A stretch of 64,000 nucleotides of DNA. Origin: Mucilaginibacter terrenus. Its GTDB lineage: Bacteria; Bacteroidota; Bacteroidia; Sphingobacteriales; Sphingobacteriaceae. How positions within the stretch are numbered: the first letter of the stretch is position 1; the number at the start of each line of letters is the position of its first letter. This document shows positions 50,443-60,771 of the stretch, one piece after another. A program made the position numbers and the translations under genes. The DNA lies in contig NZ_QWDE01000002.1 in NCBI RefSeq assembly GCF_003432065.1, positions 248,001-312,000 on the forward strand, given 5' to 3'. A model generated the notes under the pieces. The model did not search any database, was not told where the DNA came from, and saw nothing but the letters and a program-made list of their open reading frames with translations.

Positions 50443-51498
50443 ATGAGCGATAGACCTAAAATTGGGATCAGTATAGGCGATGTAAACGGCATCGGGCTGG
50501 AGATCATCATAAAAACACTCTCTGACAATAAGATTTATGATTATTGTACACCAATAGTATACGGCCACACCAAAGTAGCATCATTTCACCGCAGGATAAC
50601 GCATGTAAACGAACTAAACTTTAATGTAATTAATGAGGCAGCGAAGGCCCAGTTCAAGCGTGCTAATATGATTAATTGTTGGGAAGAAGATGTACGTATC
50701 GAGCCCGGAGTGGTAACTGCAGATGGCGGCAAGTACGCTTTACTATCCCTGCAAAAAGCCACAGACGATTTGCTGGCCGGTAATATAGATGGGCTAGTAA
50801 CTGCCCCGATTAATAAAGATAATATCCAAAGCGCAGAGTTTAACTTTCCTGGTCATACAGAATATTTACAACAGCGGGATAATGCGCCTGAATCATTGAT
50901 GTTTTTAGTTAGCGATACCCTGCGTGTGGGTGTGGTTACCGGTCATATACCCGTTGCTAAAGTTGCCCAAAGTATTACGGCCGAAAAAATTGTAGCTAAG
51001 TTAAAACTCATGAACGCCAGCTTGAAGAACGATTTTTGGGTGCGTAAACCCAAAATTGCTGTGCTTGGTCTTAATCCGCATGCCGGCGATAATGGTTTAA
51101 TTGGCAGTGAGGAAAAGGACATTATCATTCCAGCAATTGAAGAAGCGCGAACTCACGACATCCTGGCGTTTGGCGCTTACTCGGCAGACGGTTTTTTTGC
51201 TAACGGAACTTACATGCAGTTTGATGCTGTGTTGGCCATGTACCACGATCAGGGTTTGATACCTTTTAAACAAATCGCGTTCGAGACAGGGGTAAATTAC
51301 ACGGCCGGTTTAAGTTTCGTACGGACCTCGCCCGACCATGGTACAGCATATGACATCGCCGGCAAAAACCAGGCATCAGAGGTGTCCTTCCGCGAAGCTT
51401 TATTTGCAGCAATACACGTGATTAAGCACCGCCGTGAAACAGTTGAGCTTAATCAGAACCCGCTTCTATTCAGTAAACTAAGCCGTGATCGCGATTAA
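50443..51498 (+). CDS. pdxA: 4-hydroxythreonine-4-phosphate dehydrogenase
   Basis: 351 residues. PdxA oxidises 4-phosphohydroxythreonine in the DXP-dependent vitamin B6 route. PKIGISIGDVNGIGLEIIIK is the conserved start, FPGHTEYL carries a metal His, AMYHDQGLIPFK a second metal His, and RTSPDHGTAYDIAGK the third. No other pdx genes are in the window. The 165 bp upstream show no consensus promoter, only a 7-of-8 box near 50283. Confidence 0.96.
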   Translation: MSDRPKIGISIGDVNGIGLEIIIKTLSDNKIYDYCTPIVYGHTKVASFHRRITHVNELNFNVINEAAKAQFKRANMINCWEEDVRIEPGVVTADGGKYALLSLQKATDDLLAGNIDGLVTAPINKDNIQSAEFNFPGHTEYLQQRDNAPESLMFLVSDTLRVGVVTGHIPVAKVAQSITAEKIVAKLKLMNASLKNDFWVRKPKIAVLGLNPHAGDNGLIGSEEKDIIIPAIEEARTHDILAFGAYSADGFFANGTYMQFDAVLAMYHDQGLIPFKQIAFETGVNYTAGLSFVRTSPDHGTAYDIAGKNQASEVSFREALFAAIHVIKHRRETVELNQNPLLFSKLSRDRD

Positions 51499-51577
51499 AC
51501 GGCATTAAAACGATACTGTTTTGGTAAAATCAACGTTTACTTAAAACATTTATCTCTAAAATCCATTTGCCTGTTTG

Positions 51578-52762
51578 ATGACGAAGTTAGTTGACCGTAT
51601 CAGGTCGATCGATGCATTTCGTGCGGTCACCATGTTCCTGATGATTTTTGTGAATGACCTTGACGGGATACCTGGTACACCCGAATGGTTAAAACATGCA
51701 GGAATTAACGATGATGCATTGGGTTTAGCCGATACCATTTTTCCCGCTTTTCTGTTTATTGTAGGTTTATCAATACCTTACGCTTTTGAAAACCGTATAA
51801 GGAAAGATGATGCTAAAATACCCCTTCGTATACTAACCCGGACGTTTGCACTGGTATTTATAGGGTTCTTTCACGCCAACATGGAAACCTATGACGAAGC
51901 AAACGCGGTGCTTCCAAGGCCGGTTTGGGACAGCCTGGCAACCTTCAGCTTCTTCTTCATTTTTATAGACTATAGCAAAAGCACATCACTTATTAAGCGC
52001 TATATAAGCCAGGGTTTAGGTATCGCTTTGCTGATAGCAGTTTGTGCTGTATACAAAAGTAATGACCCCGGACACCCCTGGTTGCACCTTACCTGGTGGG
52101 GTATTTTAGGGCTCATTGGCTGGGCATATGGCGTATGCGCTTTTATTTATTACTATTCTAACGGAGTGTTGTGGGTGCAGGCAGCGGCATGGCTTTTCTT
52201 TATGTTTTTTAATATTGATGTGCACTTTGGGTTGCTTAACTTTTTAGCACCAGTGCAAAAGTATGTATGGCTATCTGGCAACGGCGCAATGCAGGCTTTT
52301 ACCATGGCGGGTATTTTCGTGTCAGTGCTGTACATCAGGCTCAACAAAACCGGAGAACTTAAATTGCTTTGGGTGGGAATGTTTCTTATCTCTGTTATTT
52401 TATTCAATCTCGGTTTTATAGTAAGGTACTTCAGCGGAGGTATTTCCAAGCTTAGGGATACACCGTCATGGACATTAATATGCACAGGTATAAGCCTGGT
52501 GATATATGCTGTATTTGTTTTAATAGTTGATGTTGGAAAAAAGTATAATCTTTTTAAAATAATTGAACCAGCCGGAACAAGTACTTTCACATGTTACTTG
52601 CTTCCGTTTCTGTTTTATCCACTCTACCAAATGACGGATTTTAACTATCCACAGTATATGGATCAAGGCACTGGCGGCCTAATTCGGTCGCTGTTGTTTG
52701 CCTTTGTGGTAGTGCAATTGGCAGGCTTGCTCGAGAGGGTAAACGTTAAGCTTAAAATTTAA
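51578..52762 (+). CDS. DUF5009/HGSNAT-like membrane acyltransferase
   Basis: 394 residues from ATG 51578 (TTG one codon earlier). About ten membrane segments. The start RIRSIDAFRAVTMFLMIFVNDLDGIPGTP, with SIDAFRAV and the ND pair, and LADTIFPAFLFIVGLSIPYAF are characteristic of the DUF5009/DUF1624 branch related to heparan-alpha-glucosaminide N-acetyltransferase and YeiB. It probably moves acyl groups across the inner membrane to a sugar. Substrate unknown; neighbours give no hint. Confidence 0.85.
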   Translation: MTKLVDRIRSIDAFRAVTMFLMIFVNDLDGIPGTPEWLKHAGINDDALGLADTIFPAFLFIVGLSIPYAFENRIRKDDAKIPLRILTRTFALVFIGFFHANMETYDEANAVLPRPVWDSLATFSFFFIFIDYSKSTSLIKRYISQGLGIALLIAVCAVYKSNDPGHPWLHLTWWGILGLIGWAYGVCAFIYYYSNGVLWVQAAAWLFFMFFNIDVHFGLLNFLAPVQKYVWLSGNGAMQAFTMAGIFVSVLYIRLNKTGELKLLWVGMFLISVILFNLGFIVRYFSGGISKLRDTPSWTLICTGISLVIYAVFVLIVDVGKKYNLFKIIEPAGTSTFTCYLLPFLFYPLYQMTDFNYPQYMDQGTGGLIRSLLFAFVVVQLAGLLERVNVKLKI

Positions 52763-52874
52763 CTAAGACATCTTCCTTAGCGTTAGCCTGACACTATTAG
52801 CTAATCTACCGAAGCAGTGTTAATAACCCATTTTTCATTTAAAAAAAACACTTTCCCGTTTTAAGTATTTTTCC

Positions 52875-52883
52875 TACATTTGC
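52875..52883 (+). promoter_or_regulatory. -7 promoter box for the yceD-rpmF-plsX-fabH run
   Basis: TACATTTGC, a full TAnnTTTG match, 17 bp before TTG 52901. A TTG start at 52880 would lie inside this box and is rejected. Confidence 0.62.
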
Positions 52884-52900
52884 GGGCTAATTATTGCTCA

Positions 52901-53425
52901 TTGAAATCGCTAAAGACATATGCAATTCCTTTTACCGGCCTTAAGCTGGGTAAGCATGTTTTTGAATATGACGTCAAGGATGATTTTTTCCAGGAGTTTG
53001 AATATTCGCTGGTAAAAAAAGCTGATCTGAAGTGCGTGGTTGAACTGGAAAAGCAGGAAACCATGATTATACTGGATTTTGACATTGAGGGGACTATAGG
53101 TGTTACTTGCGACAAGTGCCTTTCTGACTTTCCGCAGCCGCTGAAAGTTCAGGAGCAGCAGATAGCCCGGTTTTCTGATGAAGAAGTTGCTGAGGATGAC
53201 GAGATAATTACGCTTGGCAAAAATGATCATGAGATTAACGTTGCCAGCTTGATATATGAATATGTAACCGTTGCGGTGCCGTTTATTAATACTTGCGGCG
53301 ATGAAGGCAACACACCATATTGTGATAAAGATATGCTTGATAAGCTTGCAAAGCTGTCGGCAAATGACGAACAAACAGAGCAGGCCGACCCGAGATGGGA
53401 AGCGCTCAAAAATTTAAATAACTAA
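52901..53425 (+). CDS. YceD/DUF177 family protein
   Basis: 174 residues from TTG 52901 (MKSLKTYAIPFTGLKLGKHVFEY). DUF177 proteins are coded before rpmF in most bacteria and are linked to 23S rRNA and 50S maturation. VTCDKCLSDFPQP (CxxC) and NTCGDEGNTPYCDKD (a second Cys pair) suggest a metal knuckle. Gap to rpmF 11 bp. The promoter position fixes the start as the second TTG. Confidence 0.88.
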   Translation: MKSLKTYAIPFTGLKLGKHVFEYDVKDDFFQEFEYSLVKKADLKCVVELEKQETMIILDFDIEGTIGVTCDKCLSDFPQPLKVQEQQIARFSDEEVAEDDEIITLGKNDHEINVASLIYEYVTVAVPFINTCGDEGNTPYCDKDMLDKLAKLSANDEQTEQADPRWEALKNLNN

Positions 53426-53436
53426 AATACAGGATC

Positions 53437-53628
53437 ATGCCACATCCAAAAAGGAAATTCTCCAAATCAAGAAGAGATAAACGCAGAACGCATTACAAAG
53501 CTGACGCACCTTCTTTAACTACCTGCCAAACTACCGGCGCTGTACACTTGCCTCATCGTGCTTATACTGTTGATGGTAACGTTTACTTCAACGGAAAAAT
53601 TCTTATCGAGAAAGCAGTAGCAGTTTAA
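53437..53628 (+). CDS. rpmF: 50S ribosomal protein L32
   Basis: 63 residues. HPKRKFSKSRRDKRRTHYK is the basic N-terminal arm. Only one Cys (TTCQTTGAVHLPHRA) is left, so this is a zinc-free (C-) form of L32 rather than the four-Cys form. It sits between the yceD-like gene and plsX with gaps of 11 and 14 bp. Confidence 0.97.
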   Translation: MPHPKRKFSKSRRDKRRTHYKADAPSLTTCQTTGAVHLPHRAYTVDGNVYFNGKILIEKAVAV

Positions 53629-53642
53629 GTTAGTTTTCTGAA

Positions 53643-54581
53643 ATGAAGATCGGCTTAGACATAATGGGCGGCGACTACGCCCCCAAAGCAGCTGTTTTGG
53701 GAGCAATTGAAGCGCATAAAACGCTTGCAGCCGACCAAACGCTGGTGCTGATAGGTGATAAGGAAGTCGCGCTTACTCTTCTGAAGGAAAATAATTATAG
53801 CGCCGACAACTTTGAGTTTGTACATACAACTGAAGTTATTGGCATGGGCGAGCATCCTACCAAAGCAATTATGCAGAAGCCGGACTCCAGCATTGCTGTG
53901 GGTTTCCGTATGCTGAAGGAGGGAAGCCTGCAGGCATTCTCTTCTGCCGGTAACACCGGTGCTATGCTGGTGGGGTCAATGTTCAGTGTTAAAACCATAC
54001 CGGGTGTAATACGCCCTGCAATGACAGCAATTGTACCCAAACTGAAAGGCGGTTTGGGTATTTTGTTGGATGTAGGTGCCAATGCCGATTGCAAGCCCGA
54101 TGTGCTTTTACAATTTGGCGTATTGGGCAGCCTGCTTGCAGAGTCTATTTACAATATACCCAATCCTAAGGTTGCGCTCATGAACATTGGGGAGGAAGAA
54201 GAAAAAGGCAATTTACTAAGCCTGGCCACCTATCCTTTAATGCGTGACACCAAGCTTTTTAATTTCGTAGGCAACGTAGAAGGCAGGGATCTGTTTAGCG
54301 ATAGCAATGATGTAGTTGTTTGCGACGGGTTTACCGGTAATGTGATACTTAAGCTTGCCGAAACTTTTTACGTTATCACATTAAAAAAACAGTTTAAGGA
54401 CGAGTTTTTTGCCCGCTTTAATTACGAGCAGTATGGCGGGAGCCCTATATTGGGCATAAATGCACCGGTTGTGGTAGGCCATGGTATATCAAACCCTGAG
54501 GCTATCAAGAACATGGTGCTCTTGTCTAAAAACATGATTGAGACCAAACTCATCGAAAAAATCAAACAGGCTTTTCAGTAA
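53643..54581 (+). CDS. plsX: Phosphate acyltransferase PlsX
   Basis: 312 residues. PlsX converts acyl-ACP to acyl-phosphate for phospholipid synthesis. KIGLDIMGGDYAPKAAVLGA is the family start; SAGNTGAMLVGSM, LLDVGANADCKPD and CDGFTGNVILKLAE are conserved blocks. It is followed by fabH after 6 bp, the classical rpmF-plsX-fabH arrangement. Confidence 0.97.
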   Translation: MKIGLDIMGGDYAPKAAVLGAIEAHKTLAADQTLVLIGDKEVALTLLKENNYSADNFEFVHTTEVIGMGEHPTKAIMQKPDSSIAVGFRMLKEGSLQAFSSAGNTGAMLVGSMFSVKTIPGVIRPAMTAIVPKLKGGLGILLDVGANADCKPDVLLQFGVLGSLLAESIYNIPNPKVALMNIGEEEEKGNLLSLATYPLMRDTKLFNFVGNVEGRDLFSDSNDVVVCDGFTGNVILKLAETFYVITLKKQFKDEFFARFNYEQYGGSPILGINAPVVVGHGISNPEAIKNMVLLSKNMIETKLIEKIKQAFQ

Positions 54582-54587
54582 GAATAT

Positions 54588-55577
54588 ATGAGTAAAATTC
54601 ATGCCGCTATTACTGCAGTAAATGGTTACGTGCCCGAGTACGTGCTCACGAACCAGGAACTGGAAACAATGGTTGATACCAACGACGAGTGGATCACCAG
54701 CCGAACCGGCATAAAAGAAAGAAGGTTACTGAAAGGCGAAGGCCTGGGCACTTCTGACATGGCGGTACCTGCAGTAGAAGGCCTTCTTAAAAAACGCGGT
54801 ATCTCTGCCGAAGAAATAGACCTTATTATATTTTGCACAACCACGCCAGATTTGCCTTTCCCGGCAACGGCTAACATACTTGCACATAAAATAGGCGCCA
54901 AAAATGCCTGGGGTTATGACTTGCAAGCGGCCTGTTCGGGATTTATTTTTGGTTTGGCGACCGGTGCGCAGTTTATAGAAAGCGGTAAGCATCAGAAAGT
55001 ATTGGTTGTTGGCGGCGATAAAATGTCGTCTATCATCAACTACGAAGATCGTGCTACATGCATCATATTTGGCGATGGTTGTGGCTGCGCCCTGCTTGAG
55101 CCTAATACCGACGGATATGGTATTATGGATTCAGTCCTAAAAAGTGATGGTTCTGGCTCGCAGTTGCTTTACCAGAAAGCCGGCGGCTCTGTAAGGCCTG
55201 CATCGCATGCAACTGTTGATGCAAAAGAGCATTACGCATATCAGGAAGGTCAGGCAGTTTTCAAGTTTGCGGTCACTAACATGGCAGACGTTGCTGCCGA
55301 AGTAATGGAAAGAAATAACCTTACTGCAGATGACATTGCATGGCTTGTACCGCACCAGGCAAACAAGCGCATTATAGATGCTACTGCTAACCGTACCGGA
55401 GTAACCGCTGATAAAGTAATTATAAACATAGAACGCTACGGCAATACAACCAATGGTACTATACCATTATGCCTTTGGGAATGGGAAAGTAAATTTAAAA
55501 AAGGCGACAACCTTATACTTGCTGCATTTGGCGGCGGCTTTACCTGGGGTTCTATTTATTTAAAGTGGGCCTATTAA
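54588..55577 (+). CDS. fabH: 3-oxoacyl-ACP synthase III (KAS III)
   Basis: 329 residues. FabH condenses acetyl-CoA with malonyl-ACP to start fatty acid synthesis. The Cys-His-Asn triad is intact: Cys116 in [10 protein letters not shown], His256 in VPHQANKRI and Asn286 in ERYGNTTNG. It ends the plsX-fabH pair; accB begins 200 bp later with its own promoter. Confidence 0.97.
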   Translation: MSKIHAAITAVNGYVPEYVLTNQELETMVDTNDEWITSRTGIKERRLLKGEGLGTSDMAVPAVEGLLKKRGISAEEIDLIIFCTTTPDLPFPATANILAHKIGAKNAWGYDLQAACSGFIFGLATGAQFIESGKHQKVLVVGGDKMSSIINYEDRATCIIFGDGCGCALLEPNTDGYGIMDSVLKSDGSGSQLLYQKAGGSVRPASHATVDAKEHYAYQEGQAVFKFAVTNMADVAAEVMERNNLTADDIAWLVPHQANKRIIDATANRTGVTADKVIINIERYGNTTNGTIPLCLWEWESKFKKGDNLILAAFGGGFTWGSIYLKWAY

Positions 55578-55615
55578 GCCACTTACTTGCTTTTTAATGA
55601 GGACTGGATCATCAT

Positions 55616-55623
55616 TAATTTTG
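55616..55623 (+). promoter_or_regulatory. -7 promoter box for accB-accC
   Basis: TAATTTTG, a full TAnnTTTG match after fabH. It implies a 5' leader of about 150 nt for accB. A TTG at 55587-55589 is 26 bp upstream, a rather long spacer. Confidence 0.45.
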
Positions 55624-55777
55624 TAAACTGCTGATAGTAAAGAATTATACAAACAATATTGCTTATTAAGTAATTATATCAATTGCACATAACCCCGGCT
55701 TTTGCTGGTTTGCACATGTGCATATTAACATATACCTTAGCTTTTTAACTTTCATCCGCAACCAATTATCTGTAAAC

Positions 55778-56263
55778 ATGGATATTAAACAAATTCAGGA
55801 TCTTATACGCTTTGTTTCCAAATCTGGTGTAAACGAAGTTTCTATCGAGCAAAAAGACTTTAAGATCACGATCAAAACCAACGAACCTGCCCCAACGGTG
55901 GTTAATGCTACTATCCCTACAGCTCCGGCTATTGCAGCGCCCCAGGCGGCAGCGTTACCTGCAGCAGTTCCGGCAGCGGCACCAACAACTGAGCATGTTG
56001 CGGCGGTAACAGATACCACTAACTACATCACTGTAAAGTCGCCAATGATTGGCACTTTCTATCGTTCAGCATCACCAGAGAAACCTTTGTTTGTTAATGT
56101 TGGCGATGAAATAAGCACAGGAACAGTACTTTGCATTATAGAAGCAATGAAATTGTTTAACGAGATTGAGTCTGAAGTATCGGGCCGTATAGTTAAAGTG
56201 CTTGTAGACAACGCCTCTCCTGTAGAATACGACCAGCCTTTGTTTTTAGTAGAACCTAAGTAA
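55778..56263 (+). CDS. accB: Biotin carboxyl carrier protein of acetyl-CoA carboxylase
   Basis: 161 residues from ATG 55778 ([20 protein letters not shown]); in-frame codons further upstream lack family sequence. An Ala/Pro-rich linker (about 38-75) leads to the biotinyl domain with Lys125 in [10 protein letters not shown], the biotin attachment site. It forms the carboxylase with AccC and the AccAD pair (not in the window). accC follows after 83 bp. Confidence 0.97.
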   Translation: MDIKQIQDLIRFVSKSGVNEVSIEQKDFKITIKTNEPAPTVVNATIPTAPAIAAPQAAALPAAVPAAAPTTEHVAAVTDTTNYITVKSPMIGTFYRSASPEKPLFVNVGDEISTGTVLCIIEAMKLFNEIESEVSGRIVKVLVDNASPVEYDQPLFLVEPK

Positions 56264-56346
56264 TTTTGCTGATTTCGACGAATAAATGATTTCACCGATT
56301 AGATCTGTGTAATTGGAGCAATCGTTGCAATCTTAAAATCAAGATC

Positions 56347-57681
56347 ATGTTTAAAAAGATACTCATAGCTAACCGTGGTGAAATTGCCTTGCGAATTATT
56401 CGCACCTGTAAAGAAATGGGCATCAAAACCGTAGCTGTATATTCAACCGCCGATCGTGAAAGCCTGCATGTGCGTTTTGCAGATGAAGCTGTATGTATTG
56501 GCCCGCCAGCAAGCCGCGACTCTTACCTTAACATACCTAATATCATCTCTGCGGCGGAACTTACCAATGCAGACGCTATACATCCTGGCTATGGCTTCCT
56601 GTCAGAGAATGCTAAGTTCTCCGCCATATGCGCCGAATACAACATCAAGTTTATTGGAGCTACTGCAGCGCAGATAAACGCTATGGGCGACAAAGCCTCA
56701 GCAAAAGAAACCATGAAGAAGGCCGGTGTGCCAACCATACCAGGCTCTGAAGGCTTACTTAGCGACATTAAACAAGGCATAACCATTGCCAATAAAATTG
56801 GTTATCCGGTTATATTGAAAGCTACAGCAGGCGGCGGTGGCCGCGGTATGCGTGTAGTTTGGAAGGATGCTGATTTTGAAAGCGCCTGGGACAGTGCACG
56901 TGCGGAATCAGGAGCTGCCTTTGGTAACGACGGCTTATATATGGAAAAGTACGTGGAAGATCCGCGTCACATTGAAATACAGGTTGTTGGTGACCAATAT
57001 GGCAAAGTTTGCCATTTGTCAGAACGCGACTGCTCTATACAGCGCCGCCATCAAAAGTTGGTAGAGGAAGCTCCGTCTCCTTTCATGACCGAAAAGCTTC
57101 GCAAAAAAATGGGCGATGCAGCAATTAAAGGTGCTAAGGCGGTTAAATATGAGGGTGCCGGAACAGTAGAGTTTCTTGTAGACAAGAACAGGAACTTTTA
57201 CTTTATGGAAATGAACACCCGTATACAGGTAGAGCACCCGGTTACTGAAGAGGTGATCAACTTTGACCTTATTAAAGAACAAATTAAGGTGGCTGCCGGC
57301 ATTCCAATCTCAGGTAAAAACTATGAGCCTAGCATGTGTGCTATTGAATGCCGTATAAATGCGGAAGATCCTGCCAATAACTTCCGTCCGTCTCCCGGTA
57401 AAATAACCAACTTCCATTCACCGGGCGGCCACGGAGTAAGGGTAGATACGCATGTATACAGCGGCTACACAATTCCGCCCAACTATGATTCTATGATAGC
57501 AAAAGTTATTTGCGTTGCACAAACACGCGAGGAAGCGCTATCTACCATGGAACGTGCCTTAAGTGAATTTGTGATTGAAGGTATTAAAACCACCATTCCG
57601 TTCCATTTAAAACTATTGAAAGATCCTAACTTCCGTGCGGGTAACTTCACTACCAAGTTTATGGAAACGTTCGATTTTTAA
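56347..57681 (+). CDS. accC: Biotin carboxylase subunit of acetyl-CoA carboxylase
   Basis: 444 residues. It carboxylates biotin on AccB using ATP and bicarbonate. [25 protein letters not shown] is the family start, [14 protein letters not shown] the ATP-grasp loop, [14 protein letters not shown] the metal and catalytic block, and [17 protein letters not shown] the C-terminal part. A hairpin terminator follows. Confidence 0.98.
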   Translation: MFKKILIANRGEIALRIIRTCKEMGIKTVAVYSTADRESLHVRFADEAVCIGPPASRDSYLNIPNIISAAELTNADAIHPGYGFLSENAKFSAICAEYNIKFIGATAAQINAMGDKASAKETMKKAGVPTIPGSEGLLSDIKQGITIANKIGYPVILKATAGGGGRGMRVVWKDADFESAWDSARAESGAAFGNDGLYMEKYVEDPRHIEIQVVGDQYGKVCHLSERDCSIQRRHQKLVEEAPSPFMTEKLRKKMGDAAIKGAKAVKYEGAGTVEFLVDKNRNFYFMEMNTRIQVEHPVTEEVINFDLIKEQIKVAAGIPISGKNYEPSMCAIECRINAEDPANNFRPSPGKITNFHSPGGHGVRVDTHVYSGYTIPPNYDSMIAKVICVAQTREEALSTMERALSEFVIEGIKTTIPFHLKLLKDPNFRAGNFTTKFMETFDF

Positions 57682-57712
57682 TACTTACACCTTTTCAGGA
57701 TAAATTATAATG

Positions 57713-57747
57713 AAAGTATCATTCCTTCGTTCAGGAATGATACTTTT
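57713..57747 (+). terminator. Hairpin terminator between accC and tatC
   Basis: AAAGTATCATTCCT (57713-57726), loop TCGTTC, AGGAATGATACTTT (57733-57746): a perfect 14-bp stem with T at the 3' side. It lies 9 bp before the tatC ATG, so it may also lower tatC expression from upstream transcripts. Confidence 0.65.
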
Positions 57748-57755
57748 ACACACCA

Positions 57756-58622
57756 ATGAGCGATAACAAATTAATAAAGGCAATTAAAGAAAAGGGCCAA
57801 ACCATGGAGGCCGAAATGTCATTCTTCGATCACCTCGAAGAACTCCGCTGGCATTTAATCCGTTCTGCAATTGCTATTGTTATTTTTACCATCGGAGCTT
57901 TTTATTTCTACGATTTTATATTTGACACCATAATTTTAGGTCCTAGCCGGCCTAACTTTTGGACCTATCGCATGCTTTGTAAGCTTGGCGATCTGCTCCA
58001 CAGTGATGGTTTTTGTATTAACAAAATCAATATTCAGTTGATCAATACCGAAATGGCCGGTCAGTTCACACTGCAGGTTAACTCAGCTCTGCTGATTGGT
58101 ATTACGCTAGGCTTTCCTTACCTGCTGTGGGAAGTGTGGCGGTTTGTTAGACCGGCCTTACACGAAAAAGAGCGGAAAGCCGCTAGTGGCTTTGTGTTTT
58201 ATGCCAGTGGATTGTTTATTATCGGCATTTTGTTCGGGTACTACGTTATCACACCTGAGTCGGTAAACTTTCTATCCAGCTATACAATAAGTCCGCAGAT
58301 TCAGAACCTGTTCGACATGGACTCTTACCTGTCATCCGTAGCAACGCTTACTTTAGCAACCGGGATTGTTTTCCAGTTACCAATACTTGTTTATATCCTT
58401 TCCAGTTTAGGAATACTTACACCAAAGTATATGAAGGCTGGTCGTCGCTATGCAGTGGTAGTAATACTTATTGTTTCTGCAATTATTACCCCTACTCCGG
58501 ATATGCTTACCATGACTATAGTAAGTATTCCGCTGTTCATTCTTTACGAAGTGGGCATTGTAGTAGCCGGTGTTGTTGAAAAACGCAAACTAAAACGCGC
58601 GCAAGAAGACGGTCTCGCCTAG
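57756..58622 (+). CDS. tatC: Sec-independent (Tat) translocase subunit TatC
   Basis: 288 residues with six membrane segments. TatC recognises twin-arginine signal peptides. SFFDHLEELRWHLIRSAIAIV is the conserved start, FTLQVNSALLIGITLGFPYLLWEVWRFVRPALHEKERK contains the signal-peptide-binding region, and TPTPDMLTMTIVSIPLFILYEVGI ends the fold. tatA/tatB are not in the window. A 60-residue insertion after TM1 is typical for Bacteroidota. Confidence 0.96.
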   Translation: MSDNKLIKAIKEKGQTMEAEMSFFDHLEELRWHLIRSAIAIVIFTIGAFYFYDFIFDTIILGPSRPNFWTYRMLCKLGDLLHSDGFCINKINIQLINTEMAGQFTLQVNSALLIGITLGFPYLLWEVWRFVRPALHEKERKAASGFVFYASGLFIIGILFGYYVITPESVNFLSSYTISPQIQNLFDMDSYLSSVATLTLATGIVFQLPILVYILSSLGILTPKYMKAGRRYAVVVILIVSAIITPTPDMLTMTIVSIPLFILYEVGIVVAGVVEKRKLKRAQEDGLA

Positions 58623-58667
58623 TCAGTTCCTAACAAAATATTTACGTTTGTCCTTGTATAAAAAGTA

Positions 58668-58675
58668 TACATTTG
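58668..58675 (+). promoter_or_regulatory. -7 promoter box for rpiB
   Basis: TACATTTG, a full TAnnTTTG match ending 4 bp before the rpiB ATG, so a leaderless transcript is predicted. A second full box, TACGTTTG (58643-58650), would give a short leader. Confidence 0.5.
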
Positions 58676-58679
58676 GATA

Positions 58680-59114
58680 ATGAACTCCGGAATTAAAATT
58701 GCAATAGGTGCCGATCATGCAGGCTATGAGTACAAACAGGCTATTCAGGCCATGTTCCCAGAAATTGAATTTAAAGATTTTGGTACCCACTCGGTAGAAT
58801 CTGCCGATTACCCGGATTTTGCACATGCTGTAGCTTCGGCAGTGGAAAGCGGCGAATTTACATATGGCTTTTTACTATGTGGTAGTGCAAATGGTGTAGC
58901 CATGACAGCCAACAAGCACCAGGGAATTAGGGCAGCAATTTGCTGGAAACAAGATGTTGCAGTCCCTGCACGTACGCACAATAATGCCAATGTGCTTTGT
59001 ATCCCTGCAAGACACGTCAGCCTTGATGAGGCAAAGAGCATCATAAAGACCTTTTTGACAGAAGAATTTGAAGGTGGCCGTCACGCGCGTCGCGTAGATA
59101 AAATTGGCTGCTAA
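58680..59114 (+). CDS. rpiB: Ribose-5-phosphate isomerase B
   Basis: 144 residues. It interconverts ribose-5-phosphate and ribulose-5-phosphate. KIAIGADHAGYEYKQAI is the start motif, LLCGSANGVAMTANKHQGIRAAICW holds the sugar-phosphate site, with Ser-Ala in place of the Gly-Thr usually read as CGTG, and NNANVLCIPARHVS the C-terminal block. The LLCGSANG reading may mark the Ser-type RpiB active site rather than the Cys type. Confidence 0.95.
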   Translation: MNSGIKIAIGADHAGYEYKQAIQAMFPEIEFKDFGTHSVESADYPDFAHAVASAVESGEFTYGFLLCGSANGVAMTANKHQGIRAAICWKQDVAVPARTHNNANVLCIPARHVSLDEAKSIIKTFLTEEFEGGRHARRVDKIGC

Positions 59115-59139
59115 TAGAACAATTATCAATTTAAATTAA

Positions 59140-60699
59140 ATGAAGAAAGCATCATTATTAATGACCGCAGTAGCATTTGCAGCCAGCGCATGCGCGCAGC
59201 AGAATGCCACAGCGGTTAAGTACGGAAAACTTATTACCGCAGACGATTCTAAAAAGCATTTGAGCATTTTGGCCTCTGATGAATTTGAAGGCCGCGAAAC
59301 CGGCAAGCCGGGCGCAGAGAAAGCAGCAAATTACATAGCCGGTGAGTTTAAGAAAATGGGTTTACAGGCTCCTGTAAAAGGTTCATACTTTTTAGATATA
59401 CCATTAGCTGAGAGCAAGTTTAATGTAAATGCTTTTAGCATCAACGGACAGACCTTTGCAAACTGGACAGACTTTTTTGTACGGGGCAGCTTTGCGGATA
59501 AAACACTGAACGCAACTGACATCGTTTACGTTGGTTATGGTTCAGCAGAAGAGATTGCCGGCACCAGCCTTGCAGGTAAGATAGTTTTGTTGATTAACGA
59601 AGACAAGCCGGTTGCGGGCACTAAAACAAATACCAGCTACCGTGCAACTCCGGCCCGCCAGGCAATTCTTAAAGCTATACGCGATCAAAAGCCTGCGCTG
59701 ATACTTGCTGCTAATGGGGAGTTAAGCGCCTTATTAAAGCGTTTTGGCGGCCAGAACCCAAGCGGTGGATCATCTATCGCTATCAAACGGGCGCAGGACG
59801 CCAATGCTCCAACGCCGGTATTCAACGTAACCACTGCTGTTGCAGATGCTTTGTTAAAATCGACAGGAAAAACTTACGAAGAATTAAAAACGGCAACGGC
59901 TGCAGGTAAACAAACACAAACAGTTAAAGCTGCTGTGAACGTTGCTTACGCTACCGAGTACAAGGACGTAAAAGCTGTTGATGTACTAGGATACCTGCCT
60001 GGTTCTGACGCTAAGCTTAAAGACGAAGTTTTGGTTATATCAGCACATTATGACCATATCGGTTTAGTTACTAAGCCTGGTGCCACTGATAAAGTGAACA
60101 ATGGTGCCGATGATGATGGTTCGGGAACTACCGGTATGCTGGAAATTGCACAGGCATTTGCAAAGGCAAAAAAAGACGGTAAAGGCCCACGCCGCAGTAT
60201 TCTTTTCCTTGGCAACGTTGGTGAAGAAAAAGGCTTATTGGGTTCTGAATGGTACTCAGATCATCCTGTATTCCCATTGGCAAACACCATTGCCGACCTT
60301 AACATAGACATGATCGGCCGTGTTGGTCAGGAATATTTGAACAATCCTGATTCTGCTAACTATGTTTATCCAATCGGCTCAGCAATGTTGAGCACCGAGC
60401 TGCATAAAATTGGTGAAGATGCAAATAACACGTACACCAAATTAAAATTAGATTACAAGTATGATGATTTGAATGACCCTAACGATTTCTACCATCGTTC
60501 TGACCATTATAATTTTGCCCGTTATGGCGTTCCAATCATTTTCTACTTCAACGGTGTACATGCTGATTACCACCAACCGGGCGATGAAGTTAGTAAGATC
60601 AATTTCCCGTTATTAGCTAAACGTGCGCAACTGGTGTTTTTTACCGGCTGGGAACTGGCTAACCGTGATACCCGTCCCGTTGTTGACGGCAAAAAATAG
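59140..60699 (+). CDS. Exported M28-family zinc peptidase
   Basis: 519 residues. Signal peptide (about 1-19, ending SACAQQ). A PA-like lid is inserted at about 125-270. The catalytic domain carries the zinc ligands of the M28 family: His303 (VISAHYDHIG), Asp325 (GADDDGSGT), Glu362 and Glu363 (GEEKGLLGS), Asp390 (LNIDMIGR), and a C-terminal His in HADYHQPGDE. It is probably a periplasmic or secreted aminopeptidase. A terminator follows immediately. Confidence 0.93.
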   Translation: MKKASLLMTAVAFAASACAQQNATAVKYGKLITADDSKKHLSILASDEFEGRETGKPGAEKAANYIAGEFKKMGLQAPVKGSYFLDIPLAESKFNVNAFSINGQTFANWTDFFVRGSFADKTLNATDIVYVGYGSAEEIAGTSLAGKIVLLINEDKPVAGTKTNTSYRATPARQAILKAIRDQKPALILAANGELSALLKRFGGQNPSGGSSIAIKRAQDANAPTPVFNVTTAVADALLKSTGKTYEELKTATAAGKQTQTVKAAVNVAYATEYKDVKAVDVLGYLPGSDAKLKDEVLVISAHYDHIGLVTKPGATDKVNNGADDDGSGTTGMLEIAQAFAKAKKDGKGPRRSILFLGNVGEEKGLLGSEWYSDHPVFPLANTIADLNIDMIGRVGQEYLNNPDSANYVYPIGSAMLSTELHKIGEDANNTYTKLKLDYKYDDLNDPNDFYHRSDHYNFARYGVPIIFYFNGVHADYHQPGDEVSKINFPLLAKRAQLVFFTGWELANRDTRPVVDGKK

Positions 60700-60720
60700 C
60701 AACCATTCACTTTGAAATAA

Positions 60721-60750
60721 AAATAGCGGCCACAAGCCGCTTTTTTTATT
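60721..60750 (+). terminator. Intrinsic terminator after the M28 peptidase gene
   Basis: AGCGGC (60725-60730), CACAA, GCCGCT (60736-60741), then TTTTTTATT. The A-rich run before the stem would let it work on the other strand as well. Confidence 0.85.
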
Positions 60751-60771
60751 ACGCAGTACGTCAACACGTTA